A DNA stretch of 64,000 bases from Aporhodopirellula aestuarii (GTDB lineage Bacteria > Planctomycetota > Planctomycetia > Pirellulales > Pirellulaceae): positions 124,001 through 188,000 of the forward strand of contig NZ_JAMQBK010000014.1 of the NCBI RefSeq assembly GCF_023701485.1. Direction: 5' to 3'. The notes beneath the pieces are model-generated. The model was not told the DNA's origin, did no database searches, and was given only the letters and a program-made list of their open reading frames with translations. Of this stretch, positions 7,268 to 15,742 are shown in pieces; position 1 is the stretch's first letter, and each line of letters begins with the position of its first letter. The translations under genes were made by a program, and so were the position numbers.

Positions 7268-9046
7268 TTAGAACGAGAATCGAATGTTCGCGCGGAGCAA
7301 GTTTTGATACCAGCGGGCGTCCCCGAATGCGGTCCCGAATTGCAGACCGTATTCAACAAGCCCGAGATCAGACCCGGTGTCGCAAACCAACCGTCCACCC
7401 GCGTAGATAGTAAAGATATTCTCGGGGTCGATGTCGAAAACGCCGCCGCTCGTCGTCCGCTGCCCATCCATCACTTGCCAGTGAACAGCCTCAAGACTCG
7501 AGATCCAAGCATAGGAATCTCGCTCGCGGAGTACGCGACTCCAAGCGAACCCGTCACTCAAGACCTCACCACCGTGAATCGGGTCACCGCCGATGGGAAA
7601 CCAGTATTTCAACGCGGCATGGATGTAGTTCGCGTCGTCGACCCGGTAGCGAAACAGCACGCCGGGCTCCAATGACACGTGCCCGGTGCCCAACCCCAAC
7701 TTAGCATTTCCGGTGTTCACATGCGTCCGCAACATCGGCGTGATCTGCCATGTCCGGCCGTCCAGAAAAACGGTTTTGAGGGTCACTTTGACATCCCCTA
7801 AACCAGCATGATTCCGGTTGATCTCAGGATCGATCCCACGAATGGGAATCTCCGTCGCGAGTGAATAGCTCTTTGAGCCCAGCTCTACCTTGAAGAGAAA
7901 ATCTTGGTAATCAGCGGAGTCTTCGGGGCCCGGCCCCTTCAGCGGACTGGCAAGCAAATACTCGGCCCGATTAGGCCAGATGAAGTCATAGGCAAAGTCG
8001 GTACCCAGCGAAATGTAATTCTGGGGCTGTGTCGTATCGACCTCAAAAGGCGCGTGAACCACTCGCTCCGCGCCCACACCAGCTGGTCGACAAACAAACT
8101 CTTTCACCCTGGAAAACGTCGACAGCGGCCCGTCAACGATATACTCGACGTCCTCGTTGAAACCTTCGTTAACCAAGACATCAAACAGTGGATCGGTGGC
8201 CTCCAAAGTGCCCGGCAGCAACTCGGCATCGCCGGGAAGCGTGATTGACTCAACGTCTTCGGCGACCGGTGGCAACTCAGACTCAACCTCAGGCTCTGGC
8301 AGCAACGCAGGCCCGGCTGTTGGCTCAGGCAGCAATTCCGGCTGAACTTGCCACGCGGGCGGCACGTTAGCCTCAACGGCCGGTGCGGGCAGCACCCCGG
8401 GTTCGACGGCCGGTGCGGGCAGCACGCCGAGTTCGACGGCCTGCGCAGGTAGCGTCTCAGCTTCATTGGCCGGCTTCGGCAGCACCTCGGGTTCAACCTC
8501 GGGAGCTGACAACGACTCAGACTGAACTGCGGCGGAGAGCATCAACTGCGCAGGATCCGCAAGCGGATCGACACGGCGGACTGGACCTGCAAATGGCGTC
8601 GACGGGCTGTCCGGAGCCGCAAACGGCACGCTCGGATTATCCAACGTGACGGGCAAACCCGACACAAAAAGCGGCTCAGCCATGGTTGCAGGTGGCGGGT
8701 TCAACTCGCCCTCCAACAACGCCATCGTCTCAGGCTGCGTAACCAACGCTGGCACTGATTCGTCCGCAAATACCTGCGGCTGGACTACTCTGATTTGCAG
8801 CGTTGAGACCGGCCGGAACAAACTGGGAGGCAGCGGCTCGGCCGCGTTAAGAGCTTCGCCCAAGTTGATTTTGGTCGGCATTCGAAACTGAGCGGTGCCG
8901 AAGCTAAAAGCACCCCGCTTGGCAAAAACGTTCGTTCCACGACGGCCCGGAACCCCGTCGGACACCTGCGCAGTAGCGACGTTCGCGAACCCTACGACGG
9001 ACAACGCGACAACCAAAAACGGCAGTGATCCCAGCGACTGAATCAT
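7268..9046 (-). CDS. signal-peptide protein with Pro/Glu repeats and predicted outer-membrane barrel
   Basis: This 592-residue protein begins with a clear Sec signal peptide (MIQSLGSLPFLVVALSVVGF then ANVATAQ; cleavage near residue 27). Residues about 30-300 are low-complexity and contain short repeats of the form L-P-x-P-x-V-E-P-x-V (LPAPAVEPGVLPAPAVE is one pair), which would make a stiff periplasmic spacer. From about 340 the chain is beta-rich with alternating hydrophobic residues (YISLGTDFAYDFIW, FKVELGSKSYSLATEIPIRG, YIHAALKYWFPIGG) and ends NLLRANIRFSF. The terminal Phe is typical of outer-membrane barrels. I chose the ATG at 9046 over the TTG at 9055 because it starts the signal peptide. 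It lies between the two T6SS operons, so it could be an envelope partner; function unknown. Confidence 0.75.
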   Translation of the reverse strand: MIQSLGSLPFLVVALSVVGFANVATAQVSDGVPGRRGTNVFAKRGAFSFGTAQFRMPTKINLGEALNAAEPLPPSLFRPVSTLQIRVVQPQVFADESVPALVTQPETMALLEGELNPPPATMAEPLFVSGLPVTLDNPSVPFAAPDSPSTPFAGPVRRVDPLADPAQLMLSAAVQSESLSAPEVEPEVLPKPANEAETLPAQAVELGVLPAPAVEPGVLPAPAVEANVPPAWQVQPELLPEPTAGPALLPEPEVESELPPVAEDVESITLPGDAELLPGTLEATDPLFDVLVNEGFNEDVEYIVDGPLSTFSRVKEFVCRPAGVGAERVVHAPFEVDTTQPQNYISLGTDFAYDFIWPNRAEYLLASPLKGPGPEDSADYQDFLFKVELGSKSYSLATEIPIRGIDPEINRNHAGLGDVKVTLKTVFLDGRTWQITPMLRTHVNTGNAKLGLGTGHVSLEPGVLFRYRVDDANYIHAALKYWFPIGGDPIHGGEVLSDGFAWSRVLRERDSYAWISSLEAVHWQVMDGQRTTSGGVFDIDPENIFTIYAGGRLVCDTGSDLGLVEYGLQFGTAFGDARWYQNLLRANIRFSF

Positions 9047-9443
9047 GAAAACCAACTAGCGGACTCGTCACCACGCCTATTATTCGCACGCGGAAAAAAA
9101 CTACTCGTTTGTATCGTATCGGTTGTAACGGTTGATTCTGTACACGAAAAACGGGGAATTTGACGGTTAGGCCGACGAGAACAAACGCAAGCTCCCCTGT
9201 GGCTGCGGTCGGTCGCGATTCCCGCCAACGCACATTTTGCTAGCGATACCACGCCGAGCAGGGGCGGGCAGTGGTACTTTCGTGCTATCATCGTTGCAAC
9301 TATCGTAAGGTCGCTCCAAGCGCTTACTGGATACAAACGAGATGCAGGACCATTGAAACAGGGGTTACTTTGTCTCTGATTCCGTTTACACATAAGCATC
9401 TTGAGATGAGGAATCGGCCGCGCGCAACCAACGAGTGTTCTAG
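9047..9443. promoter_or_regulatory. divergent intergenic region, putative promoters
   Basis: Nearly 400 bases separate the minus-strand barrel gene from plus-strand tssK, so promoters for both directions must lie here or further upstream. I could not identify a confident -35/-10 or -24/-12 element. No open frame on either strand looks like a gene. Confidence 0.35.
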
Positions 9444-10913
9444 ATGAAAAACTTGCCTGTCCATTGGTATGAGGGCCTCTTTCTGAGGCCACAGCATTTT
9501 CAAGCGACTGAGCGGTTCCACCATGAACAAAACAGGCTAACGCACGACTGGGAATCACCTTACGGCTACGGATTGCACGCGGTCAAATTCAGCGAGGATG
9601 CACTCTCGAACCACCAGCTCGAGATCCATCATCTCGAAGCCCGCATGCGTGACGGAACACTGGTCACCTTCTCCGATGGCAACGAACCCGACCGGGTCGA
9701 CCTCAAGAATGAGGTGGCGGCCCAGCATCATGTCGTCGCCGAGCTGGCCGACGCATTTGAGGTTGAGAACACCATCCGCGTTTATTTGGCGGTGCCGCGT
9801 CTCAAGATCGGCCAATCCAATATTGACACTTCCGGCGCAAGCAGCGATTCCAGATACCGCGAGATGAAACTCGCGGTCGACGACGAGAATCGAGAAGCTG
9901 CAGCTCAAGACGTTCAATTCCGCGAAATCAACGCGAAGATCGTTTTGTCGACGCACGACCTTTCGGGATTTGAACTCTTACCGATCGCTCAGTTGAAACG
10001 CGCCAGTGAAGGCGAAGCTTCTCCGCAGCTGGACCACTCCTACATCCCGCCGCTGCTTTCGATCAAGGCGTGGCCGGGACTGGGACGCGATATCGTACGT
10101 GGCATCTACGACATTATTGGCCAGAAGATTGACGTCTTGAGCCAGCAGATTATCAACCGAGGTGTCGGACGTGACACGCGAGAACCCGGTGATGCCGATC
10201 GCATCAGCATGCTGGAAAAACTCAACGAAGCACACGGACTGCTATCGATTTTGGCATTTGCCGAAGGCGTGCATCCGCTGCAGGCATACAGCGAACTTTG
10301 CCGAATCCTCGGATCGCTCGCGATCTTCCGTCCCGAACGCTGCCTTCGCGAATACCCGCGTTATGACCACGAAGATTTGGTCCGAATCTTCACATGGGTG
10401 AAGATCGAAATTGAAAAGATCATCCACTCCGTCCAAGACTACCAGTTCGAACAACGTTACTTCGAAGGCGTCGGAATGGGCATGCAGGTGTCGCTGGAAC
10501 CTCGCTGGTTTCACTCCGATTGGCAGTGGTATGTCGGCGTCGCAAAGGGCGATCTGACCGAGTCGGAGTGCCGCGACCTGCTTTCGCCGGGGCAACTCGA
10601 CTGGAAATTTGGTAGCAGTCGCCAGGTCGAGATCCTGTTTAAACGCCGGGCCGAGGGCGTCAAACTCGAGCCGGTCAGTCGTGCCATCCGGGCATTGCCG
10701 GCACGTCAAGATTGGGTCTACTATCAGGTGCTGCAGGACGGCGCCCCCGCATGGCGTGACGTGCAACAAACGCAGTCACTGGCCATACGATTGAAAGATT
10801 CTCTGATCATGAACTCCGATAAATTACAGGGGGAACGACAGATCGTTGTCAGCGCGTTCGGTCGCAAGGTACCGCTCGAATTCGCTTTGTTTGCGGTCCC
10901 CAGTGAATCATGA
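9444..10913 (+). CDS. tssK: T6SS baseplate protein TssK
   Basis: TssK (ImpJ/VasE) links the baseplate to the TssL-TssM membrane complex. This 489-residue protein opens with MKNLPVHWYEGLFLRPQHFQ, the family's hallmark (vxWxEGmfLrPQHFQ). It continues with HDWESPYGYGLHAVKFSEDA, LPIAQLKRASEG, YIPPLLSIKAWPGLGRDI and LLSILAFAEGVHPLQAYSEL, and ends in the beta-rich C-terminal domain (IVVSAFGRKVPLEFALFAVP). Length is slightly above the usual 440-450. ATG start at 9444. The last bases overlap the tssL start (ATGA), so the two genes are translationally coupled. Confidence 0.96.
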   Translation: MKNLPVHWYEGLFLRPQHFQATERFHHEQNRLTHDWESPYGYGLHAVKFSEDALSNHQLEIHHLEARMRDGTLVTFSDGNEPDRVDLKNEVAAQHHVVAELADAFEVENTIRVYLAVPRLKIGQSNIDTSGASSDSRYREMKLAVDDENREAAAQDVQFREINAKIVLSTHDLSGFELLPIAQLKRASEGEASPQLDHSYIPPLLSIKAWPGLGRDIVRGIYDIIGQKIDVLSQQIINRGVGRDTREPGDADRISMLEKLNEAHGLLSILAFAEGVHPLQAYSELCRILGSLAIFRPERCLREYPRYDHEDLVRIFTWVKIEIEKIIHSVQDYQFEQRYFEGVGMGMQVSLEPRWFHSDWQWYVGVAKGDLTESECRDLLSPGQLDWKFGSSRQVEILFKRRAEGVKLEPVSRAIRALPARQDWVYYQVLQDGAPAWRDVQQTQSLAIRLKDSLIMNSDKLQGERQIVVSAFGRKVPLEFALFAVPSES

Positions 10914-11539
10914 CGCCACAATTCTCAATGGCCGTTGATCCGATTTTCTTGCACATGCTTCGGCTCCTGGAGCGAATCGGAGCGGGGCAAGAACCCTCGG
11001 CAAAAGAAGAGCGGGTTCGCATCGCCGCTTTAATCGCCGAGGCGGACGCTCGACTCGGCGCCCATGCGGAGTGGATGTTCGCCAAATACGGGCTCGTTTC
11101 GTGGATCGATGAAATGCTCGTCGAAGCCCCATGGAACGGCAAGGAGTGGTGGAGCAACAATGTCCTCGAAATGGAATTGTTCAACTCTCGTAACTGCTAC
11201 GAGTCCTTCTTCGTCAAAGCGCAAGAAGCATCGACGCTGTCGCAACGCGACGCATTGGAAGTTTTTTATGTTTGCGTGATCCTGGGATTCCGTGGCCTCT
11301 ACGACGACCCTGAACTCGCTCGACCAGCGATTCAGGCTTATGAGTTACCAGAAGACCTCGATACCTGGTCGCACCAGACCGCCCTCGCGATCCGCCTTGG
11401 GCAGGGACGGCCGATGCTGCAAGGGATTCGGCGGAACCTCAGCGGAGCCCCACCACGCTTACCCAGGGAAAAGCTTATCTGGCCTTGGCTGCTCGCGGCG
11501 ATTTCGTGTTCCGTGGCCGCTCTCACCTACGCCCTCTAG
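10910..11539 (+). CDS. tssL: T6SS inner-membrane protein TssL (DotU)
   Basis: TssL is a cytoplasmic helical hook anchored by one C-terminal membrane helix. It recruits TssK and contacts TssM. The 209-residue product has the DotU pattern: DPIFLHMLRLLERIG, ALIAEADARLG, SWIDEMLVEAPWNGK (the D-E-x-x-l-x-t-p-W motif), EWWSNNVLEMELFNSRNCYE and LEVFYVCVILGFRGLYDD (the Y-x-c-L-x-l-G-f-x-G-r-Y motif). A single transmembrane segment, WPWLLAAISCSVAALTYAL, ends the protein. There is no OmpA-like peptidoglycan-binding extension. It overlaps tssK by four bases and is followed after 34 bases by the tssM-like gene. Confidence 0.93.
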   Translation: MTPQFSMAVDPIFLHMLRLLERIGAGQEPSAKEERVRIAALIAEADARLGAHAEWMFAKYGLVSWIDEMLVEAPWNGKEWWSNNVLEMELFNSRNCYESFFVKAQEASTLSQRDALEVFYVCVILGFRGLYDDPELARPAIQAYELPEDLDTWSHQTALAIRLGQGRPMLQGIRRNLSGAPPRLPREKLIWPWLLAAISCSVAALTYAL

Positions 11540-11573
11540 AACCGACAGGATTCCGATTGCGGAACACAATTTG

Positions 11574-13496
11574 ATGTTAAAAGCATTGGAAACGATCGTT
11601 CTCAAAATATCTTGGCTACCAGGGATGGGCTGGCTGGATACTTACGTGAACGCGCTCTATCACAAGAAGGGGGCTTTCGACCAAACCACGGGCGACATCG
11701 AGGTGCAAGCAAAACAGTACAAAGGACTCGTCACAGACCCGTTGGGTAAAGGCAAAGCGGCGGCCGGAGATGCAGCACCCGACGGCGGCGCCACGCCCGA
11801 TGCAGCCGGCGCGGCATCCGCGGCGGGAGGAGCAACCGCCCCATCGCCCGCTCCGGGATCTCAAGCTGCCGGGGCGCCGCCCAGCGCGGCTTCGCCACAG
11901 CAATCGACTTCGCCCGCGACCGCGACAACGTCGGGCATCCCGCCGTCTTACCGGGCGCAACGAACCGCCACGCGGGCGTCGTGCCTGATGTTTGTGTTCC
12001 TATTTGTGATGGTCGCTGTCGTTTGGGCGCTGTTCCTGTTCGATCCCAAAAATGTTCCTTGGCGACATTCCATGTCGTGGTGGCGGATCGGCCTGCAAAT
12101 CACCCTCGTGTTTACGATTCCGATCGTTCTCCATCGGATCATCCGACTTTGGCTGGAAGGCGACCAAGCCAAACATCCCGATATCGACTATGCCTGGAAT
12201 CACGGGATGGCGGCGCTGCAGAGTGTCGGCGTGAATATCGACTCTGTTCCCCTATTCCTGCTGATCGGCTCCAGCAATGACCAGCAAGAACTCGCGATCA
12301 TGGGAGCATCCCGACTCGAATTCCGTGCCGCCTCGGTGCCGCCAGGACCAGCATCGCTCCATTGGTACGTGACCCCGTCGGCTGTTTATCTCTTCGCAAC
12401 CGATGTCGGTTGGATCAGCTCGATTGCGTCTCTCGCATCACGAACCGCCAGCGTCGCGTCACCGCTTCAAGCCGCCGCCATGCCTTCTGACGCCATCACC
12501 TTTGGCCAATCCGGCGGGCCGGCATCTGCGGTTGAGGGCACTATTATGGCGAGCGATTGGCAACCGCACGCTGCGGCCGCGATCTCCAACGATCCGGTGA
12601 AAGCATCACCCGAGGCGGGCCAAGGCACGCTGCTCCTCGACGGACAAGACGGGCCTGCCCCGTTCGCCGACAGCATCCAGCGCGACGACATCGGTCAAAG
12701 TATCCAGCCCGCAAGCAAACTCTCCTCAGGCGAATCGGCCGCCGCCCTCGATCGATTAAGATACCTCTCCAATTTGATTCGCAGCGTTCGCGGAGCCCTC
12801 TGCCCAATTAATGGCGTTGTCGTCCTGTTGCCCAACCGCATCATGAATGCGAGCGACGACGAAGTCAGCGAGTTTGGAAAGGCGATCAGCTCCGACCTGG
12901 AAACAGTAAGCCGTGAGATGCAGCTGCGATGCCCGGTTTCCACTTTGGTGACCGGCATGGAGAAAGAAGCCGGATTCCAAGAATTCATCCGCCGAGTCGG
13001 CATCGACCGCGCCGTCTGGCAACGTTTCGGGAAGAAATTCGAGCCGGATACCGAGAACTCACGTGACGAACTGCGCAGCTTCAGCTCACACGTCGTTGGA
13101 GCATTCGAAGATTGGATTTACACACTGTTCCGGGAGCGAGAGTCGCTGTCTAAACCGGGCAACACCAACCTCTACGAACTGCTATGCAACGTCCGCTGTT
13201 CCATGAAGTCACGAATGGAGCGGTTGCTGATCGACGCCTTCTCGAATGATAGCAACCCACTCCTTTTCAGCGGTTGCTATTTTGCCGCGACTGGCCCGAC
13301 CGCTGACCAACAGGCGTTCGTGCGCGGCGTCATGGACAAATTAACCGACGAACAGGAATTGCTGGAATGGACCGACCGAGCCAGGAGTGAAGATCGTCGG
13401 ATAGGGTGGCTCAGCCGTCTGGGATGGCTCGCGTTCCTAATCGGACTTGCCGTGATCGTTTACATCGCCGGACACGAATGGATGCTGTGGTGGTGA
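11574..13496 (+). CDS. short TssM/IcmF-like inner-membrane protein, degenerate P-loop
   Basis: Position after tssL and several motifs suggest a reduced TssM (IcmF). The chosen ATG at 11574 gives 640 residues; the frame is open upstream, but that part overlaps tssL in another frame. After an Ala/Pro-rich stretch (about 60-130) come two membrane helices near 136-157 (MFVFLFVMVAVVWALFLF) and 170-195 (IGLQITLVFTIPIVLHRIIR). The segment PLFLLIGSSNDQQELAIMGA near 225 sits where TssM has its Walker A motif but lacks GxGKT. Further on, LCPINGVVVLLPN, LQLRCPVSTLVTGME-like sequence and GFQEFIRRVG match the TssM cytoplasmic domain. A last membrane helix ends the protein at about 615-640. Canonical TssM has about 1,100-1,200 residues; the periplasmic half is missing here. 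Confidence 0.75.
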   Translation: MLKALETIVLKISWLPGMGWLDTYVNALYHKKGAFDQTTGDIEVQAKQYKGLVTDPLGKGKAAAGDAAPDGGATPDAAGAASAAGGATAPSPAPGSQAAGAPPSAASPQQSTSPATATTSGIPPSYRAQRTATRASCLMFVFLFVMVAVVWALFLFDPKNVPWRHSMSWWRIGLQITLVFTIPIVLHRIIRLWLEGDQAKHPDIDYAWNHGMAALQSVGVNIDSVPLFLLIGSSNDQQELAIMGASRLEFRAASVPPGPASLHWYVTPSAVYLFATDVGWISSIASLASRTASVASPLQAAAMPSDAITFGQSGGPASAVEGTIMASDWQPHAAAAISNDPVKASPEAGQGTLLLDGQDGPAPFADSIQRDDIGQSIQPASKLSSGESAAALDRLRYLSNLIRSVRGALCPINGVVVLLPNRIMNASDDEVSEFGKAISSDLETVSREMQLRCPVSTLVTGMEKEAGFQEFIRRVGIDRAVWQRFGKKFEPDTENSRDELRSFSSHVVGAFEDWIYTLFRERESLSKPGNTNLYELLCNVRCSMKSRMERLLIDAFSNDSNPLLFSGCYFAATGPTADQQAFVRGVMDKLTDEQELLEWTDRARSEDRRIGWLSRLGWLAFLIGLAVIVYIAGHEWMLWW

Positions 13497-13866
13497 ACAG
13501 GACGACAGCAATCTTTCAGCACATCAGCCGGTTGGACGCTGGCGACCTACTGACGAAACAAATCCTCCGAATGAACGAGGCATTCCCAACCTAACCCGCA
13601 AGCGTGCGGACCGCTCCGATCGCTCGTTGACACAATCGGGTTGACCAACGATCCAGTCGCGAACCACGGCACTGGCTTACTAGCGGGACGAACCCCAAAC
13701 CGGCCAATGAGAATTCATCCAATCACTCCCGCATATCCACTTTGCGATGAGCAAACGCTTGAAATCTCGTTATGCGATACTCTATTTCTGACCGAGGAGA
13801 TCTTTTTGACCTATCGATCATTGATCGCATCTTCGATCTCATTCACGAAACGACGCCGGGGCCGAG
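13497..13866. other. intergenic stretch, no convincing gene
   Basis: These 370 bases follow the tssM-like gene. A 77-codon open frame from a TTG at 13641 overlaps the next gene by eight bases, but its composition and lack of motifs do not support a protein. No terminator-like hairpin was seen, so read-through into the next gene is possible. Confidence 0.35.
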
Positions 13867-14805
13867 ATGAGTAGCGCCCACATCGATCGCACCCTCAACA
13901 TCGCTTCCGTGCTTTCGATCGCGTTGTTCATGTTCGCCCCATTGGTCGCGGTTTCGATCTACATCGCCGCCCCTGGAGCAACACTCGCTGAGGGCACTGC
14001 GGAAGCAACCGTCGGCGTGGGCGTCATTCTGCGGGCAGTCGCCCGACGCCTGTTTCGCGCGGGAGCCAGGAATGTCATCCGGGTCACCTTCGGCACGATG
14101 ACCCGTACGGTTGCCCGCACGGCAACCACTCGCCTGCTTCGCGTGTTCCTACGTTCGGTCGCCGGCAGCGCCGCCAAAGACATGATGGATGGCGAACCGA
14201 AAGAGGATTCTCAATCGGCCAGTGTGTCGATGATGGCGATCGCCATCGGTGTGATCGGAACCGCTCTCTCATTTTGGGGAGTCCTGAAGTTTGCTGACAC
14301 GGCGTCCGTCCATGCACTAAATTCCGAATTAGGACTTTCACTACCTGTCCTGCTTGCCGGAGCAGTGATTCCGTTGGCCTGCTTCGCTGTCATCTGTCGT
14401 CTGGCAGGCAAATTGTTCTCGGCAAAAACAATCTTCACGACCGGTTTTGATGGATTGCTGATTCAAAGCTATTTCACCATCTCGGGTTCGTTCTTGCCGA
14501 TGACCACCGATTTTGAATTTCAAGGCAAACGAAAACGCTGTGCGAATGCCGCGATACTGTCCTTGTCGATCATGTTGATCATCTTCGCGGCGCTGCGATG
14601 GATCGGCATTCAAACCGATAATGATTTCTCGATTTTCCTCAGCGCGATGTTCTTGACCTACGCCTTCGTTTATTCGTTTCCTGTCCAACCGTTGCTGGGA
14701 TACAGCATCTGGGACCGAAGCAAATGGATGTGGTTGCTGATGTTTGCCCCGATCCTCTCCGCGTTCCTCTTTGCATTCCCCGGCGTCGTGGCGGCACTAC
14801 TATGA
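13867..14805 (+). CDS. multi-pass membrane protein of unknown function
   Basis: I do not recognise this 312-residue protein. Predicted membrane helices lie near residues 10-35 (IASVLSIALFMFAPLVAVSI), 120-140 (VSMMAIAIGVIGTALSFWGV), 158-180 (LPVLLAGAVIPLACFAVICR), 232-250 (ILSLSIMLIIFAALRWIG), 258-280 and 290-310. Between the first and second helix there is an Arg-rich amphipathic segment (RAVARRLFRAGARNVIRVTF) that would face the cytoplasm. It sits between the tssM-like gene and a Ser/Thr kinase and overlaps the next membrane-protein gene by four bases (ATGA), so the two are probably made together. A role in the T6SS membrane complex is an inference from position only. Confidence 0.7.
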   Translation: MSSAHIDRTLNIASVLSIALFMFAPLVAVSIYIAAPGATLAEGTAEATVGVGVILRAVARRLFRAGARNVIRVTFGTMTRTVARTATTRLLRVFLRSVAGSAAKDMMDGEPKEDSQSASVSMMAIAIGVIGTALSFWGVLKFADTASVHALNSELGLSLPVLLAGAVIPLACFAVICRLAGKLFSAKTIFTTGFDGLLIQSYFTISGSFLPMTTDFEFQGKRKRCANAAILSLSIMLIIFAALRWIGIQTDNDFSIFLSAMFLTYAFVYSFPVQPLLGYSIWDRSKWMWLLMFAPILSAFLFAFPGVVAALL

Positions 14806-15683
14806 GTGATCAAGAGTCGATCGAACCGCCGAACGAAAGCCCGATTCAACGCCGGATCAAGCATCTTCGCTTCACGTTAATTGCTTTGATCCTTGGCTGG
14901 ACGTATTGCTACAACGTGCTGATCAAGGAACAAGGCATTGTCCGAGCGTTCTTTGAGATACTCGACACGATCAGCGACGACTTCGTCATGGGAACGCTTG
15001 TCACCATCGCCGTCGGGATCGGGATCGTCGTGGTGTTCTCATTCACGAAGTTGTACACACAGATCGTGGCGAACATTTATTCATTTCGAATCATCGAAAC
15101 CCTCGTTGTCGAAGAACTGGCTCAGCGACGTTTTCGAACGTTCGCGTCAAAACTATTGCGTTTCGAAGATCAGCCGCTGCCGGCGCAGTGCTGCCCCGAA
15201 CGGATCAGCTCGCTGTTGCTCTCGTTTACGTTCCTTTACGTGATGAGCTGGGTTTACCTCATCCTATTCAGCGAAGCGTTGTTTTTTGTGTCATGGAGTG
15301 CCGGGGTGGATTTGCCACTAGATGATCCGGGCAAAATGCTTTTTCTGCCAACACTCGCTCTCGCGATCCCGTTTTCCGCCCGGGTGATGGCGTATGTTCG
15401 CTATCCGTACGCGCAAGACTATGCTGACTTCATGCCGACCGCCGTGTTCGCGCTGCTGATCGTGTTTGCGTTAGGATCCATTTTCGAATCCGACGACCAA
15501 AAGTTTTTTCTGCTTCAGGTATGGCAAAACCCGGAATACCTCAAGACGCTACTGAAAAACGGAACGGTCCTCGCCTTCATCCCGGTATTTTTCGAAGGCG
15601 TGTTTTGGATTATCGAATTGAATCGTATGGACAAGGAATCGACCGCTCGCGAGTCGATGGAATCGGAATCCAATGGTGACTGA
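14802..15683 (+). CDS. multi-pass membrane protein of unknown function
   Basis: This 293-residue product starts at the ATG that overlaps the preceding stop (ATGA at 14802-14805); an earlier in-frame start at 14724 would lie inside the upstream gene. Hydrophobic helices are visible near residues 25-45 (FTLIALILGWTYCYNVLI), 65-85 (GTLVTIAVGIGIVVVFSFTK), 140-160 (SLLLSFTFLYVMSWVYLILF), 180-200, 215-235 (MPTAVFALLIVFALGSIF) and 255-275 (VLAFIPVFFEGVFWIIEL). The C-terminus is acidic and Ser-rich. I do not recognise the family. Tight coupling to the 13867-14805 gene suggests that the two products form a complex. Confidence 0.7.
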   Translation: MSDQESIEPPNESPIQRRIKHLRFTLIALILGWTYCYNVLIKEQGIVRAFFEILDTISDDFVMGTLVTIAVGIGIVVVFSFTKLYTQIVANIYSFRIIETLVVEELAQRRFRTFASKLLRFEDQPLPAQCCPERISSLLLSFTFLYVMSWVYLILFSEALFFVSWSAGVDLPLDDPGKMLFLPTLALAIPFSARVMAYVRYPYAQDYADFMPTAVFALLIVFALGSIFESDDQKFFLLQVWQNPEYLKTLLKNGTVLAFIPVFFEGVFWIIELNRMDKESTARESMESESNGD

Positions 15684-15742
15684 TTGCGTCGGACAATCCT
15701 CGTGAGCGGAACGCATTCGAAAATGGAGAAGTGACTACCAAG

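Noticed and set aside
9240-9300. Possible sigma-54 promoter (tggtactttcgtgct) upstream of tssK
   Set aside because: Spacing between the GG and GC elements is one base short and the flanks do not match the consensus.
11292-11573. Upstream extension of the tssM-like gene from 11292
   Set aside because: It lies inside tssL in another frame and reads as low-sense Arg/Ser/Pro sequence; the ATG at 11574 is better.
13641-13874. 77-codon open frame from a TTG before the 13867 gene
   Set aside because: No motif, odd composition and overlap with the next start; more likely a chance frame.
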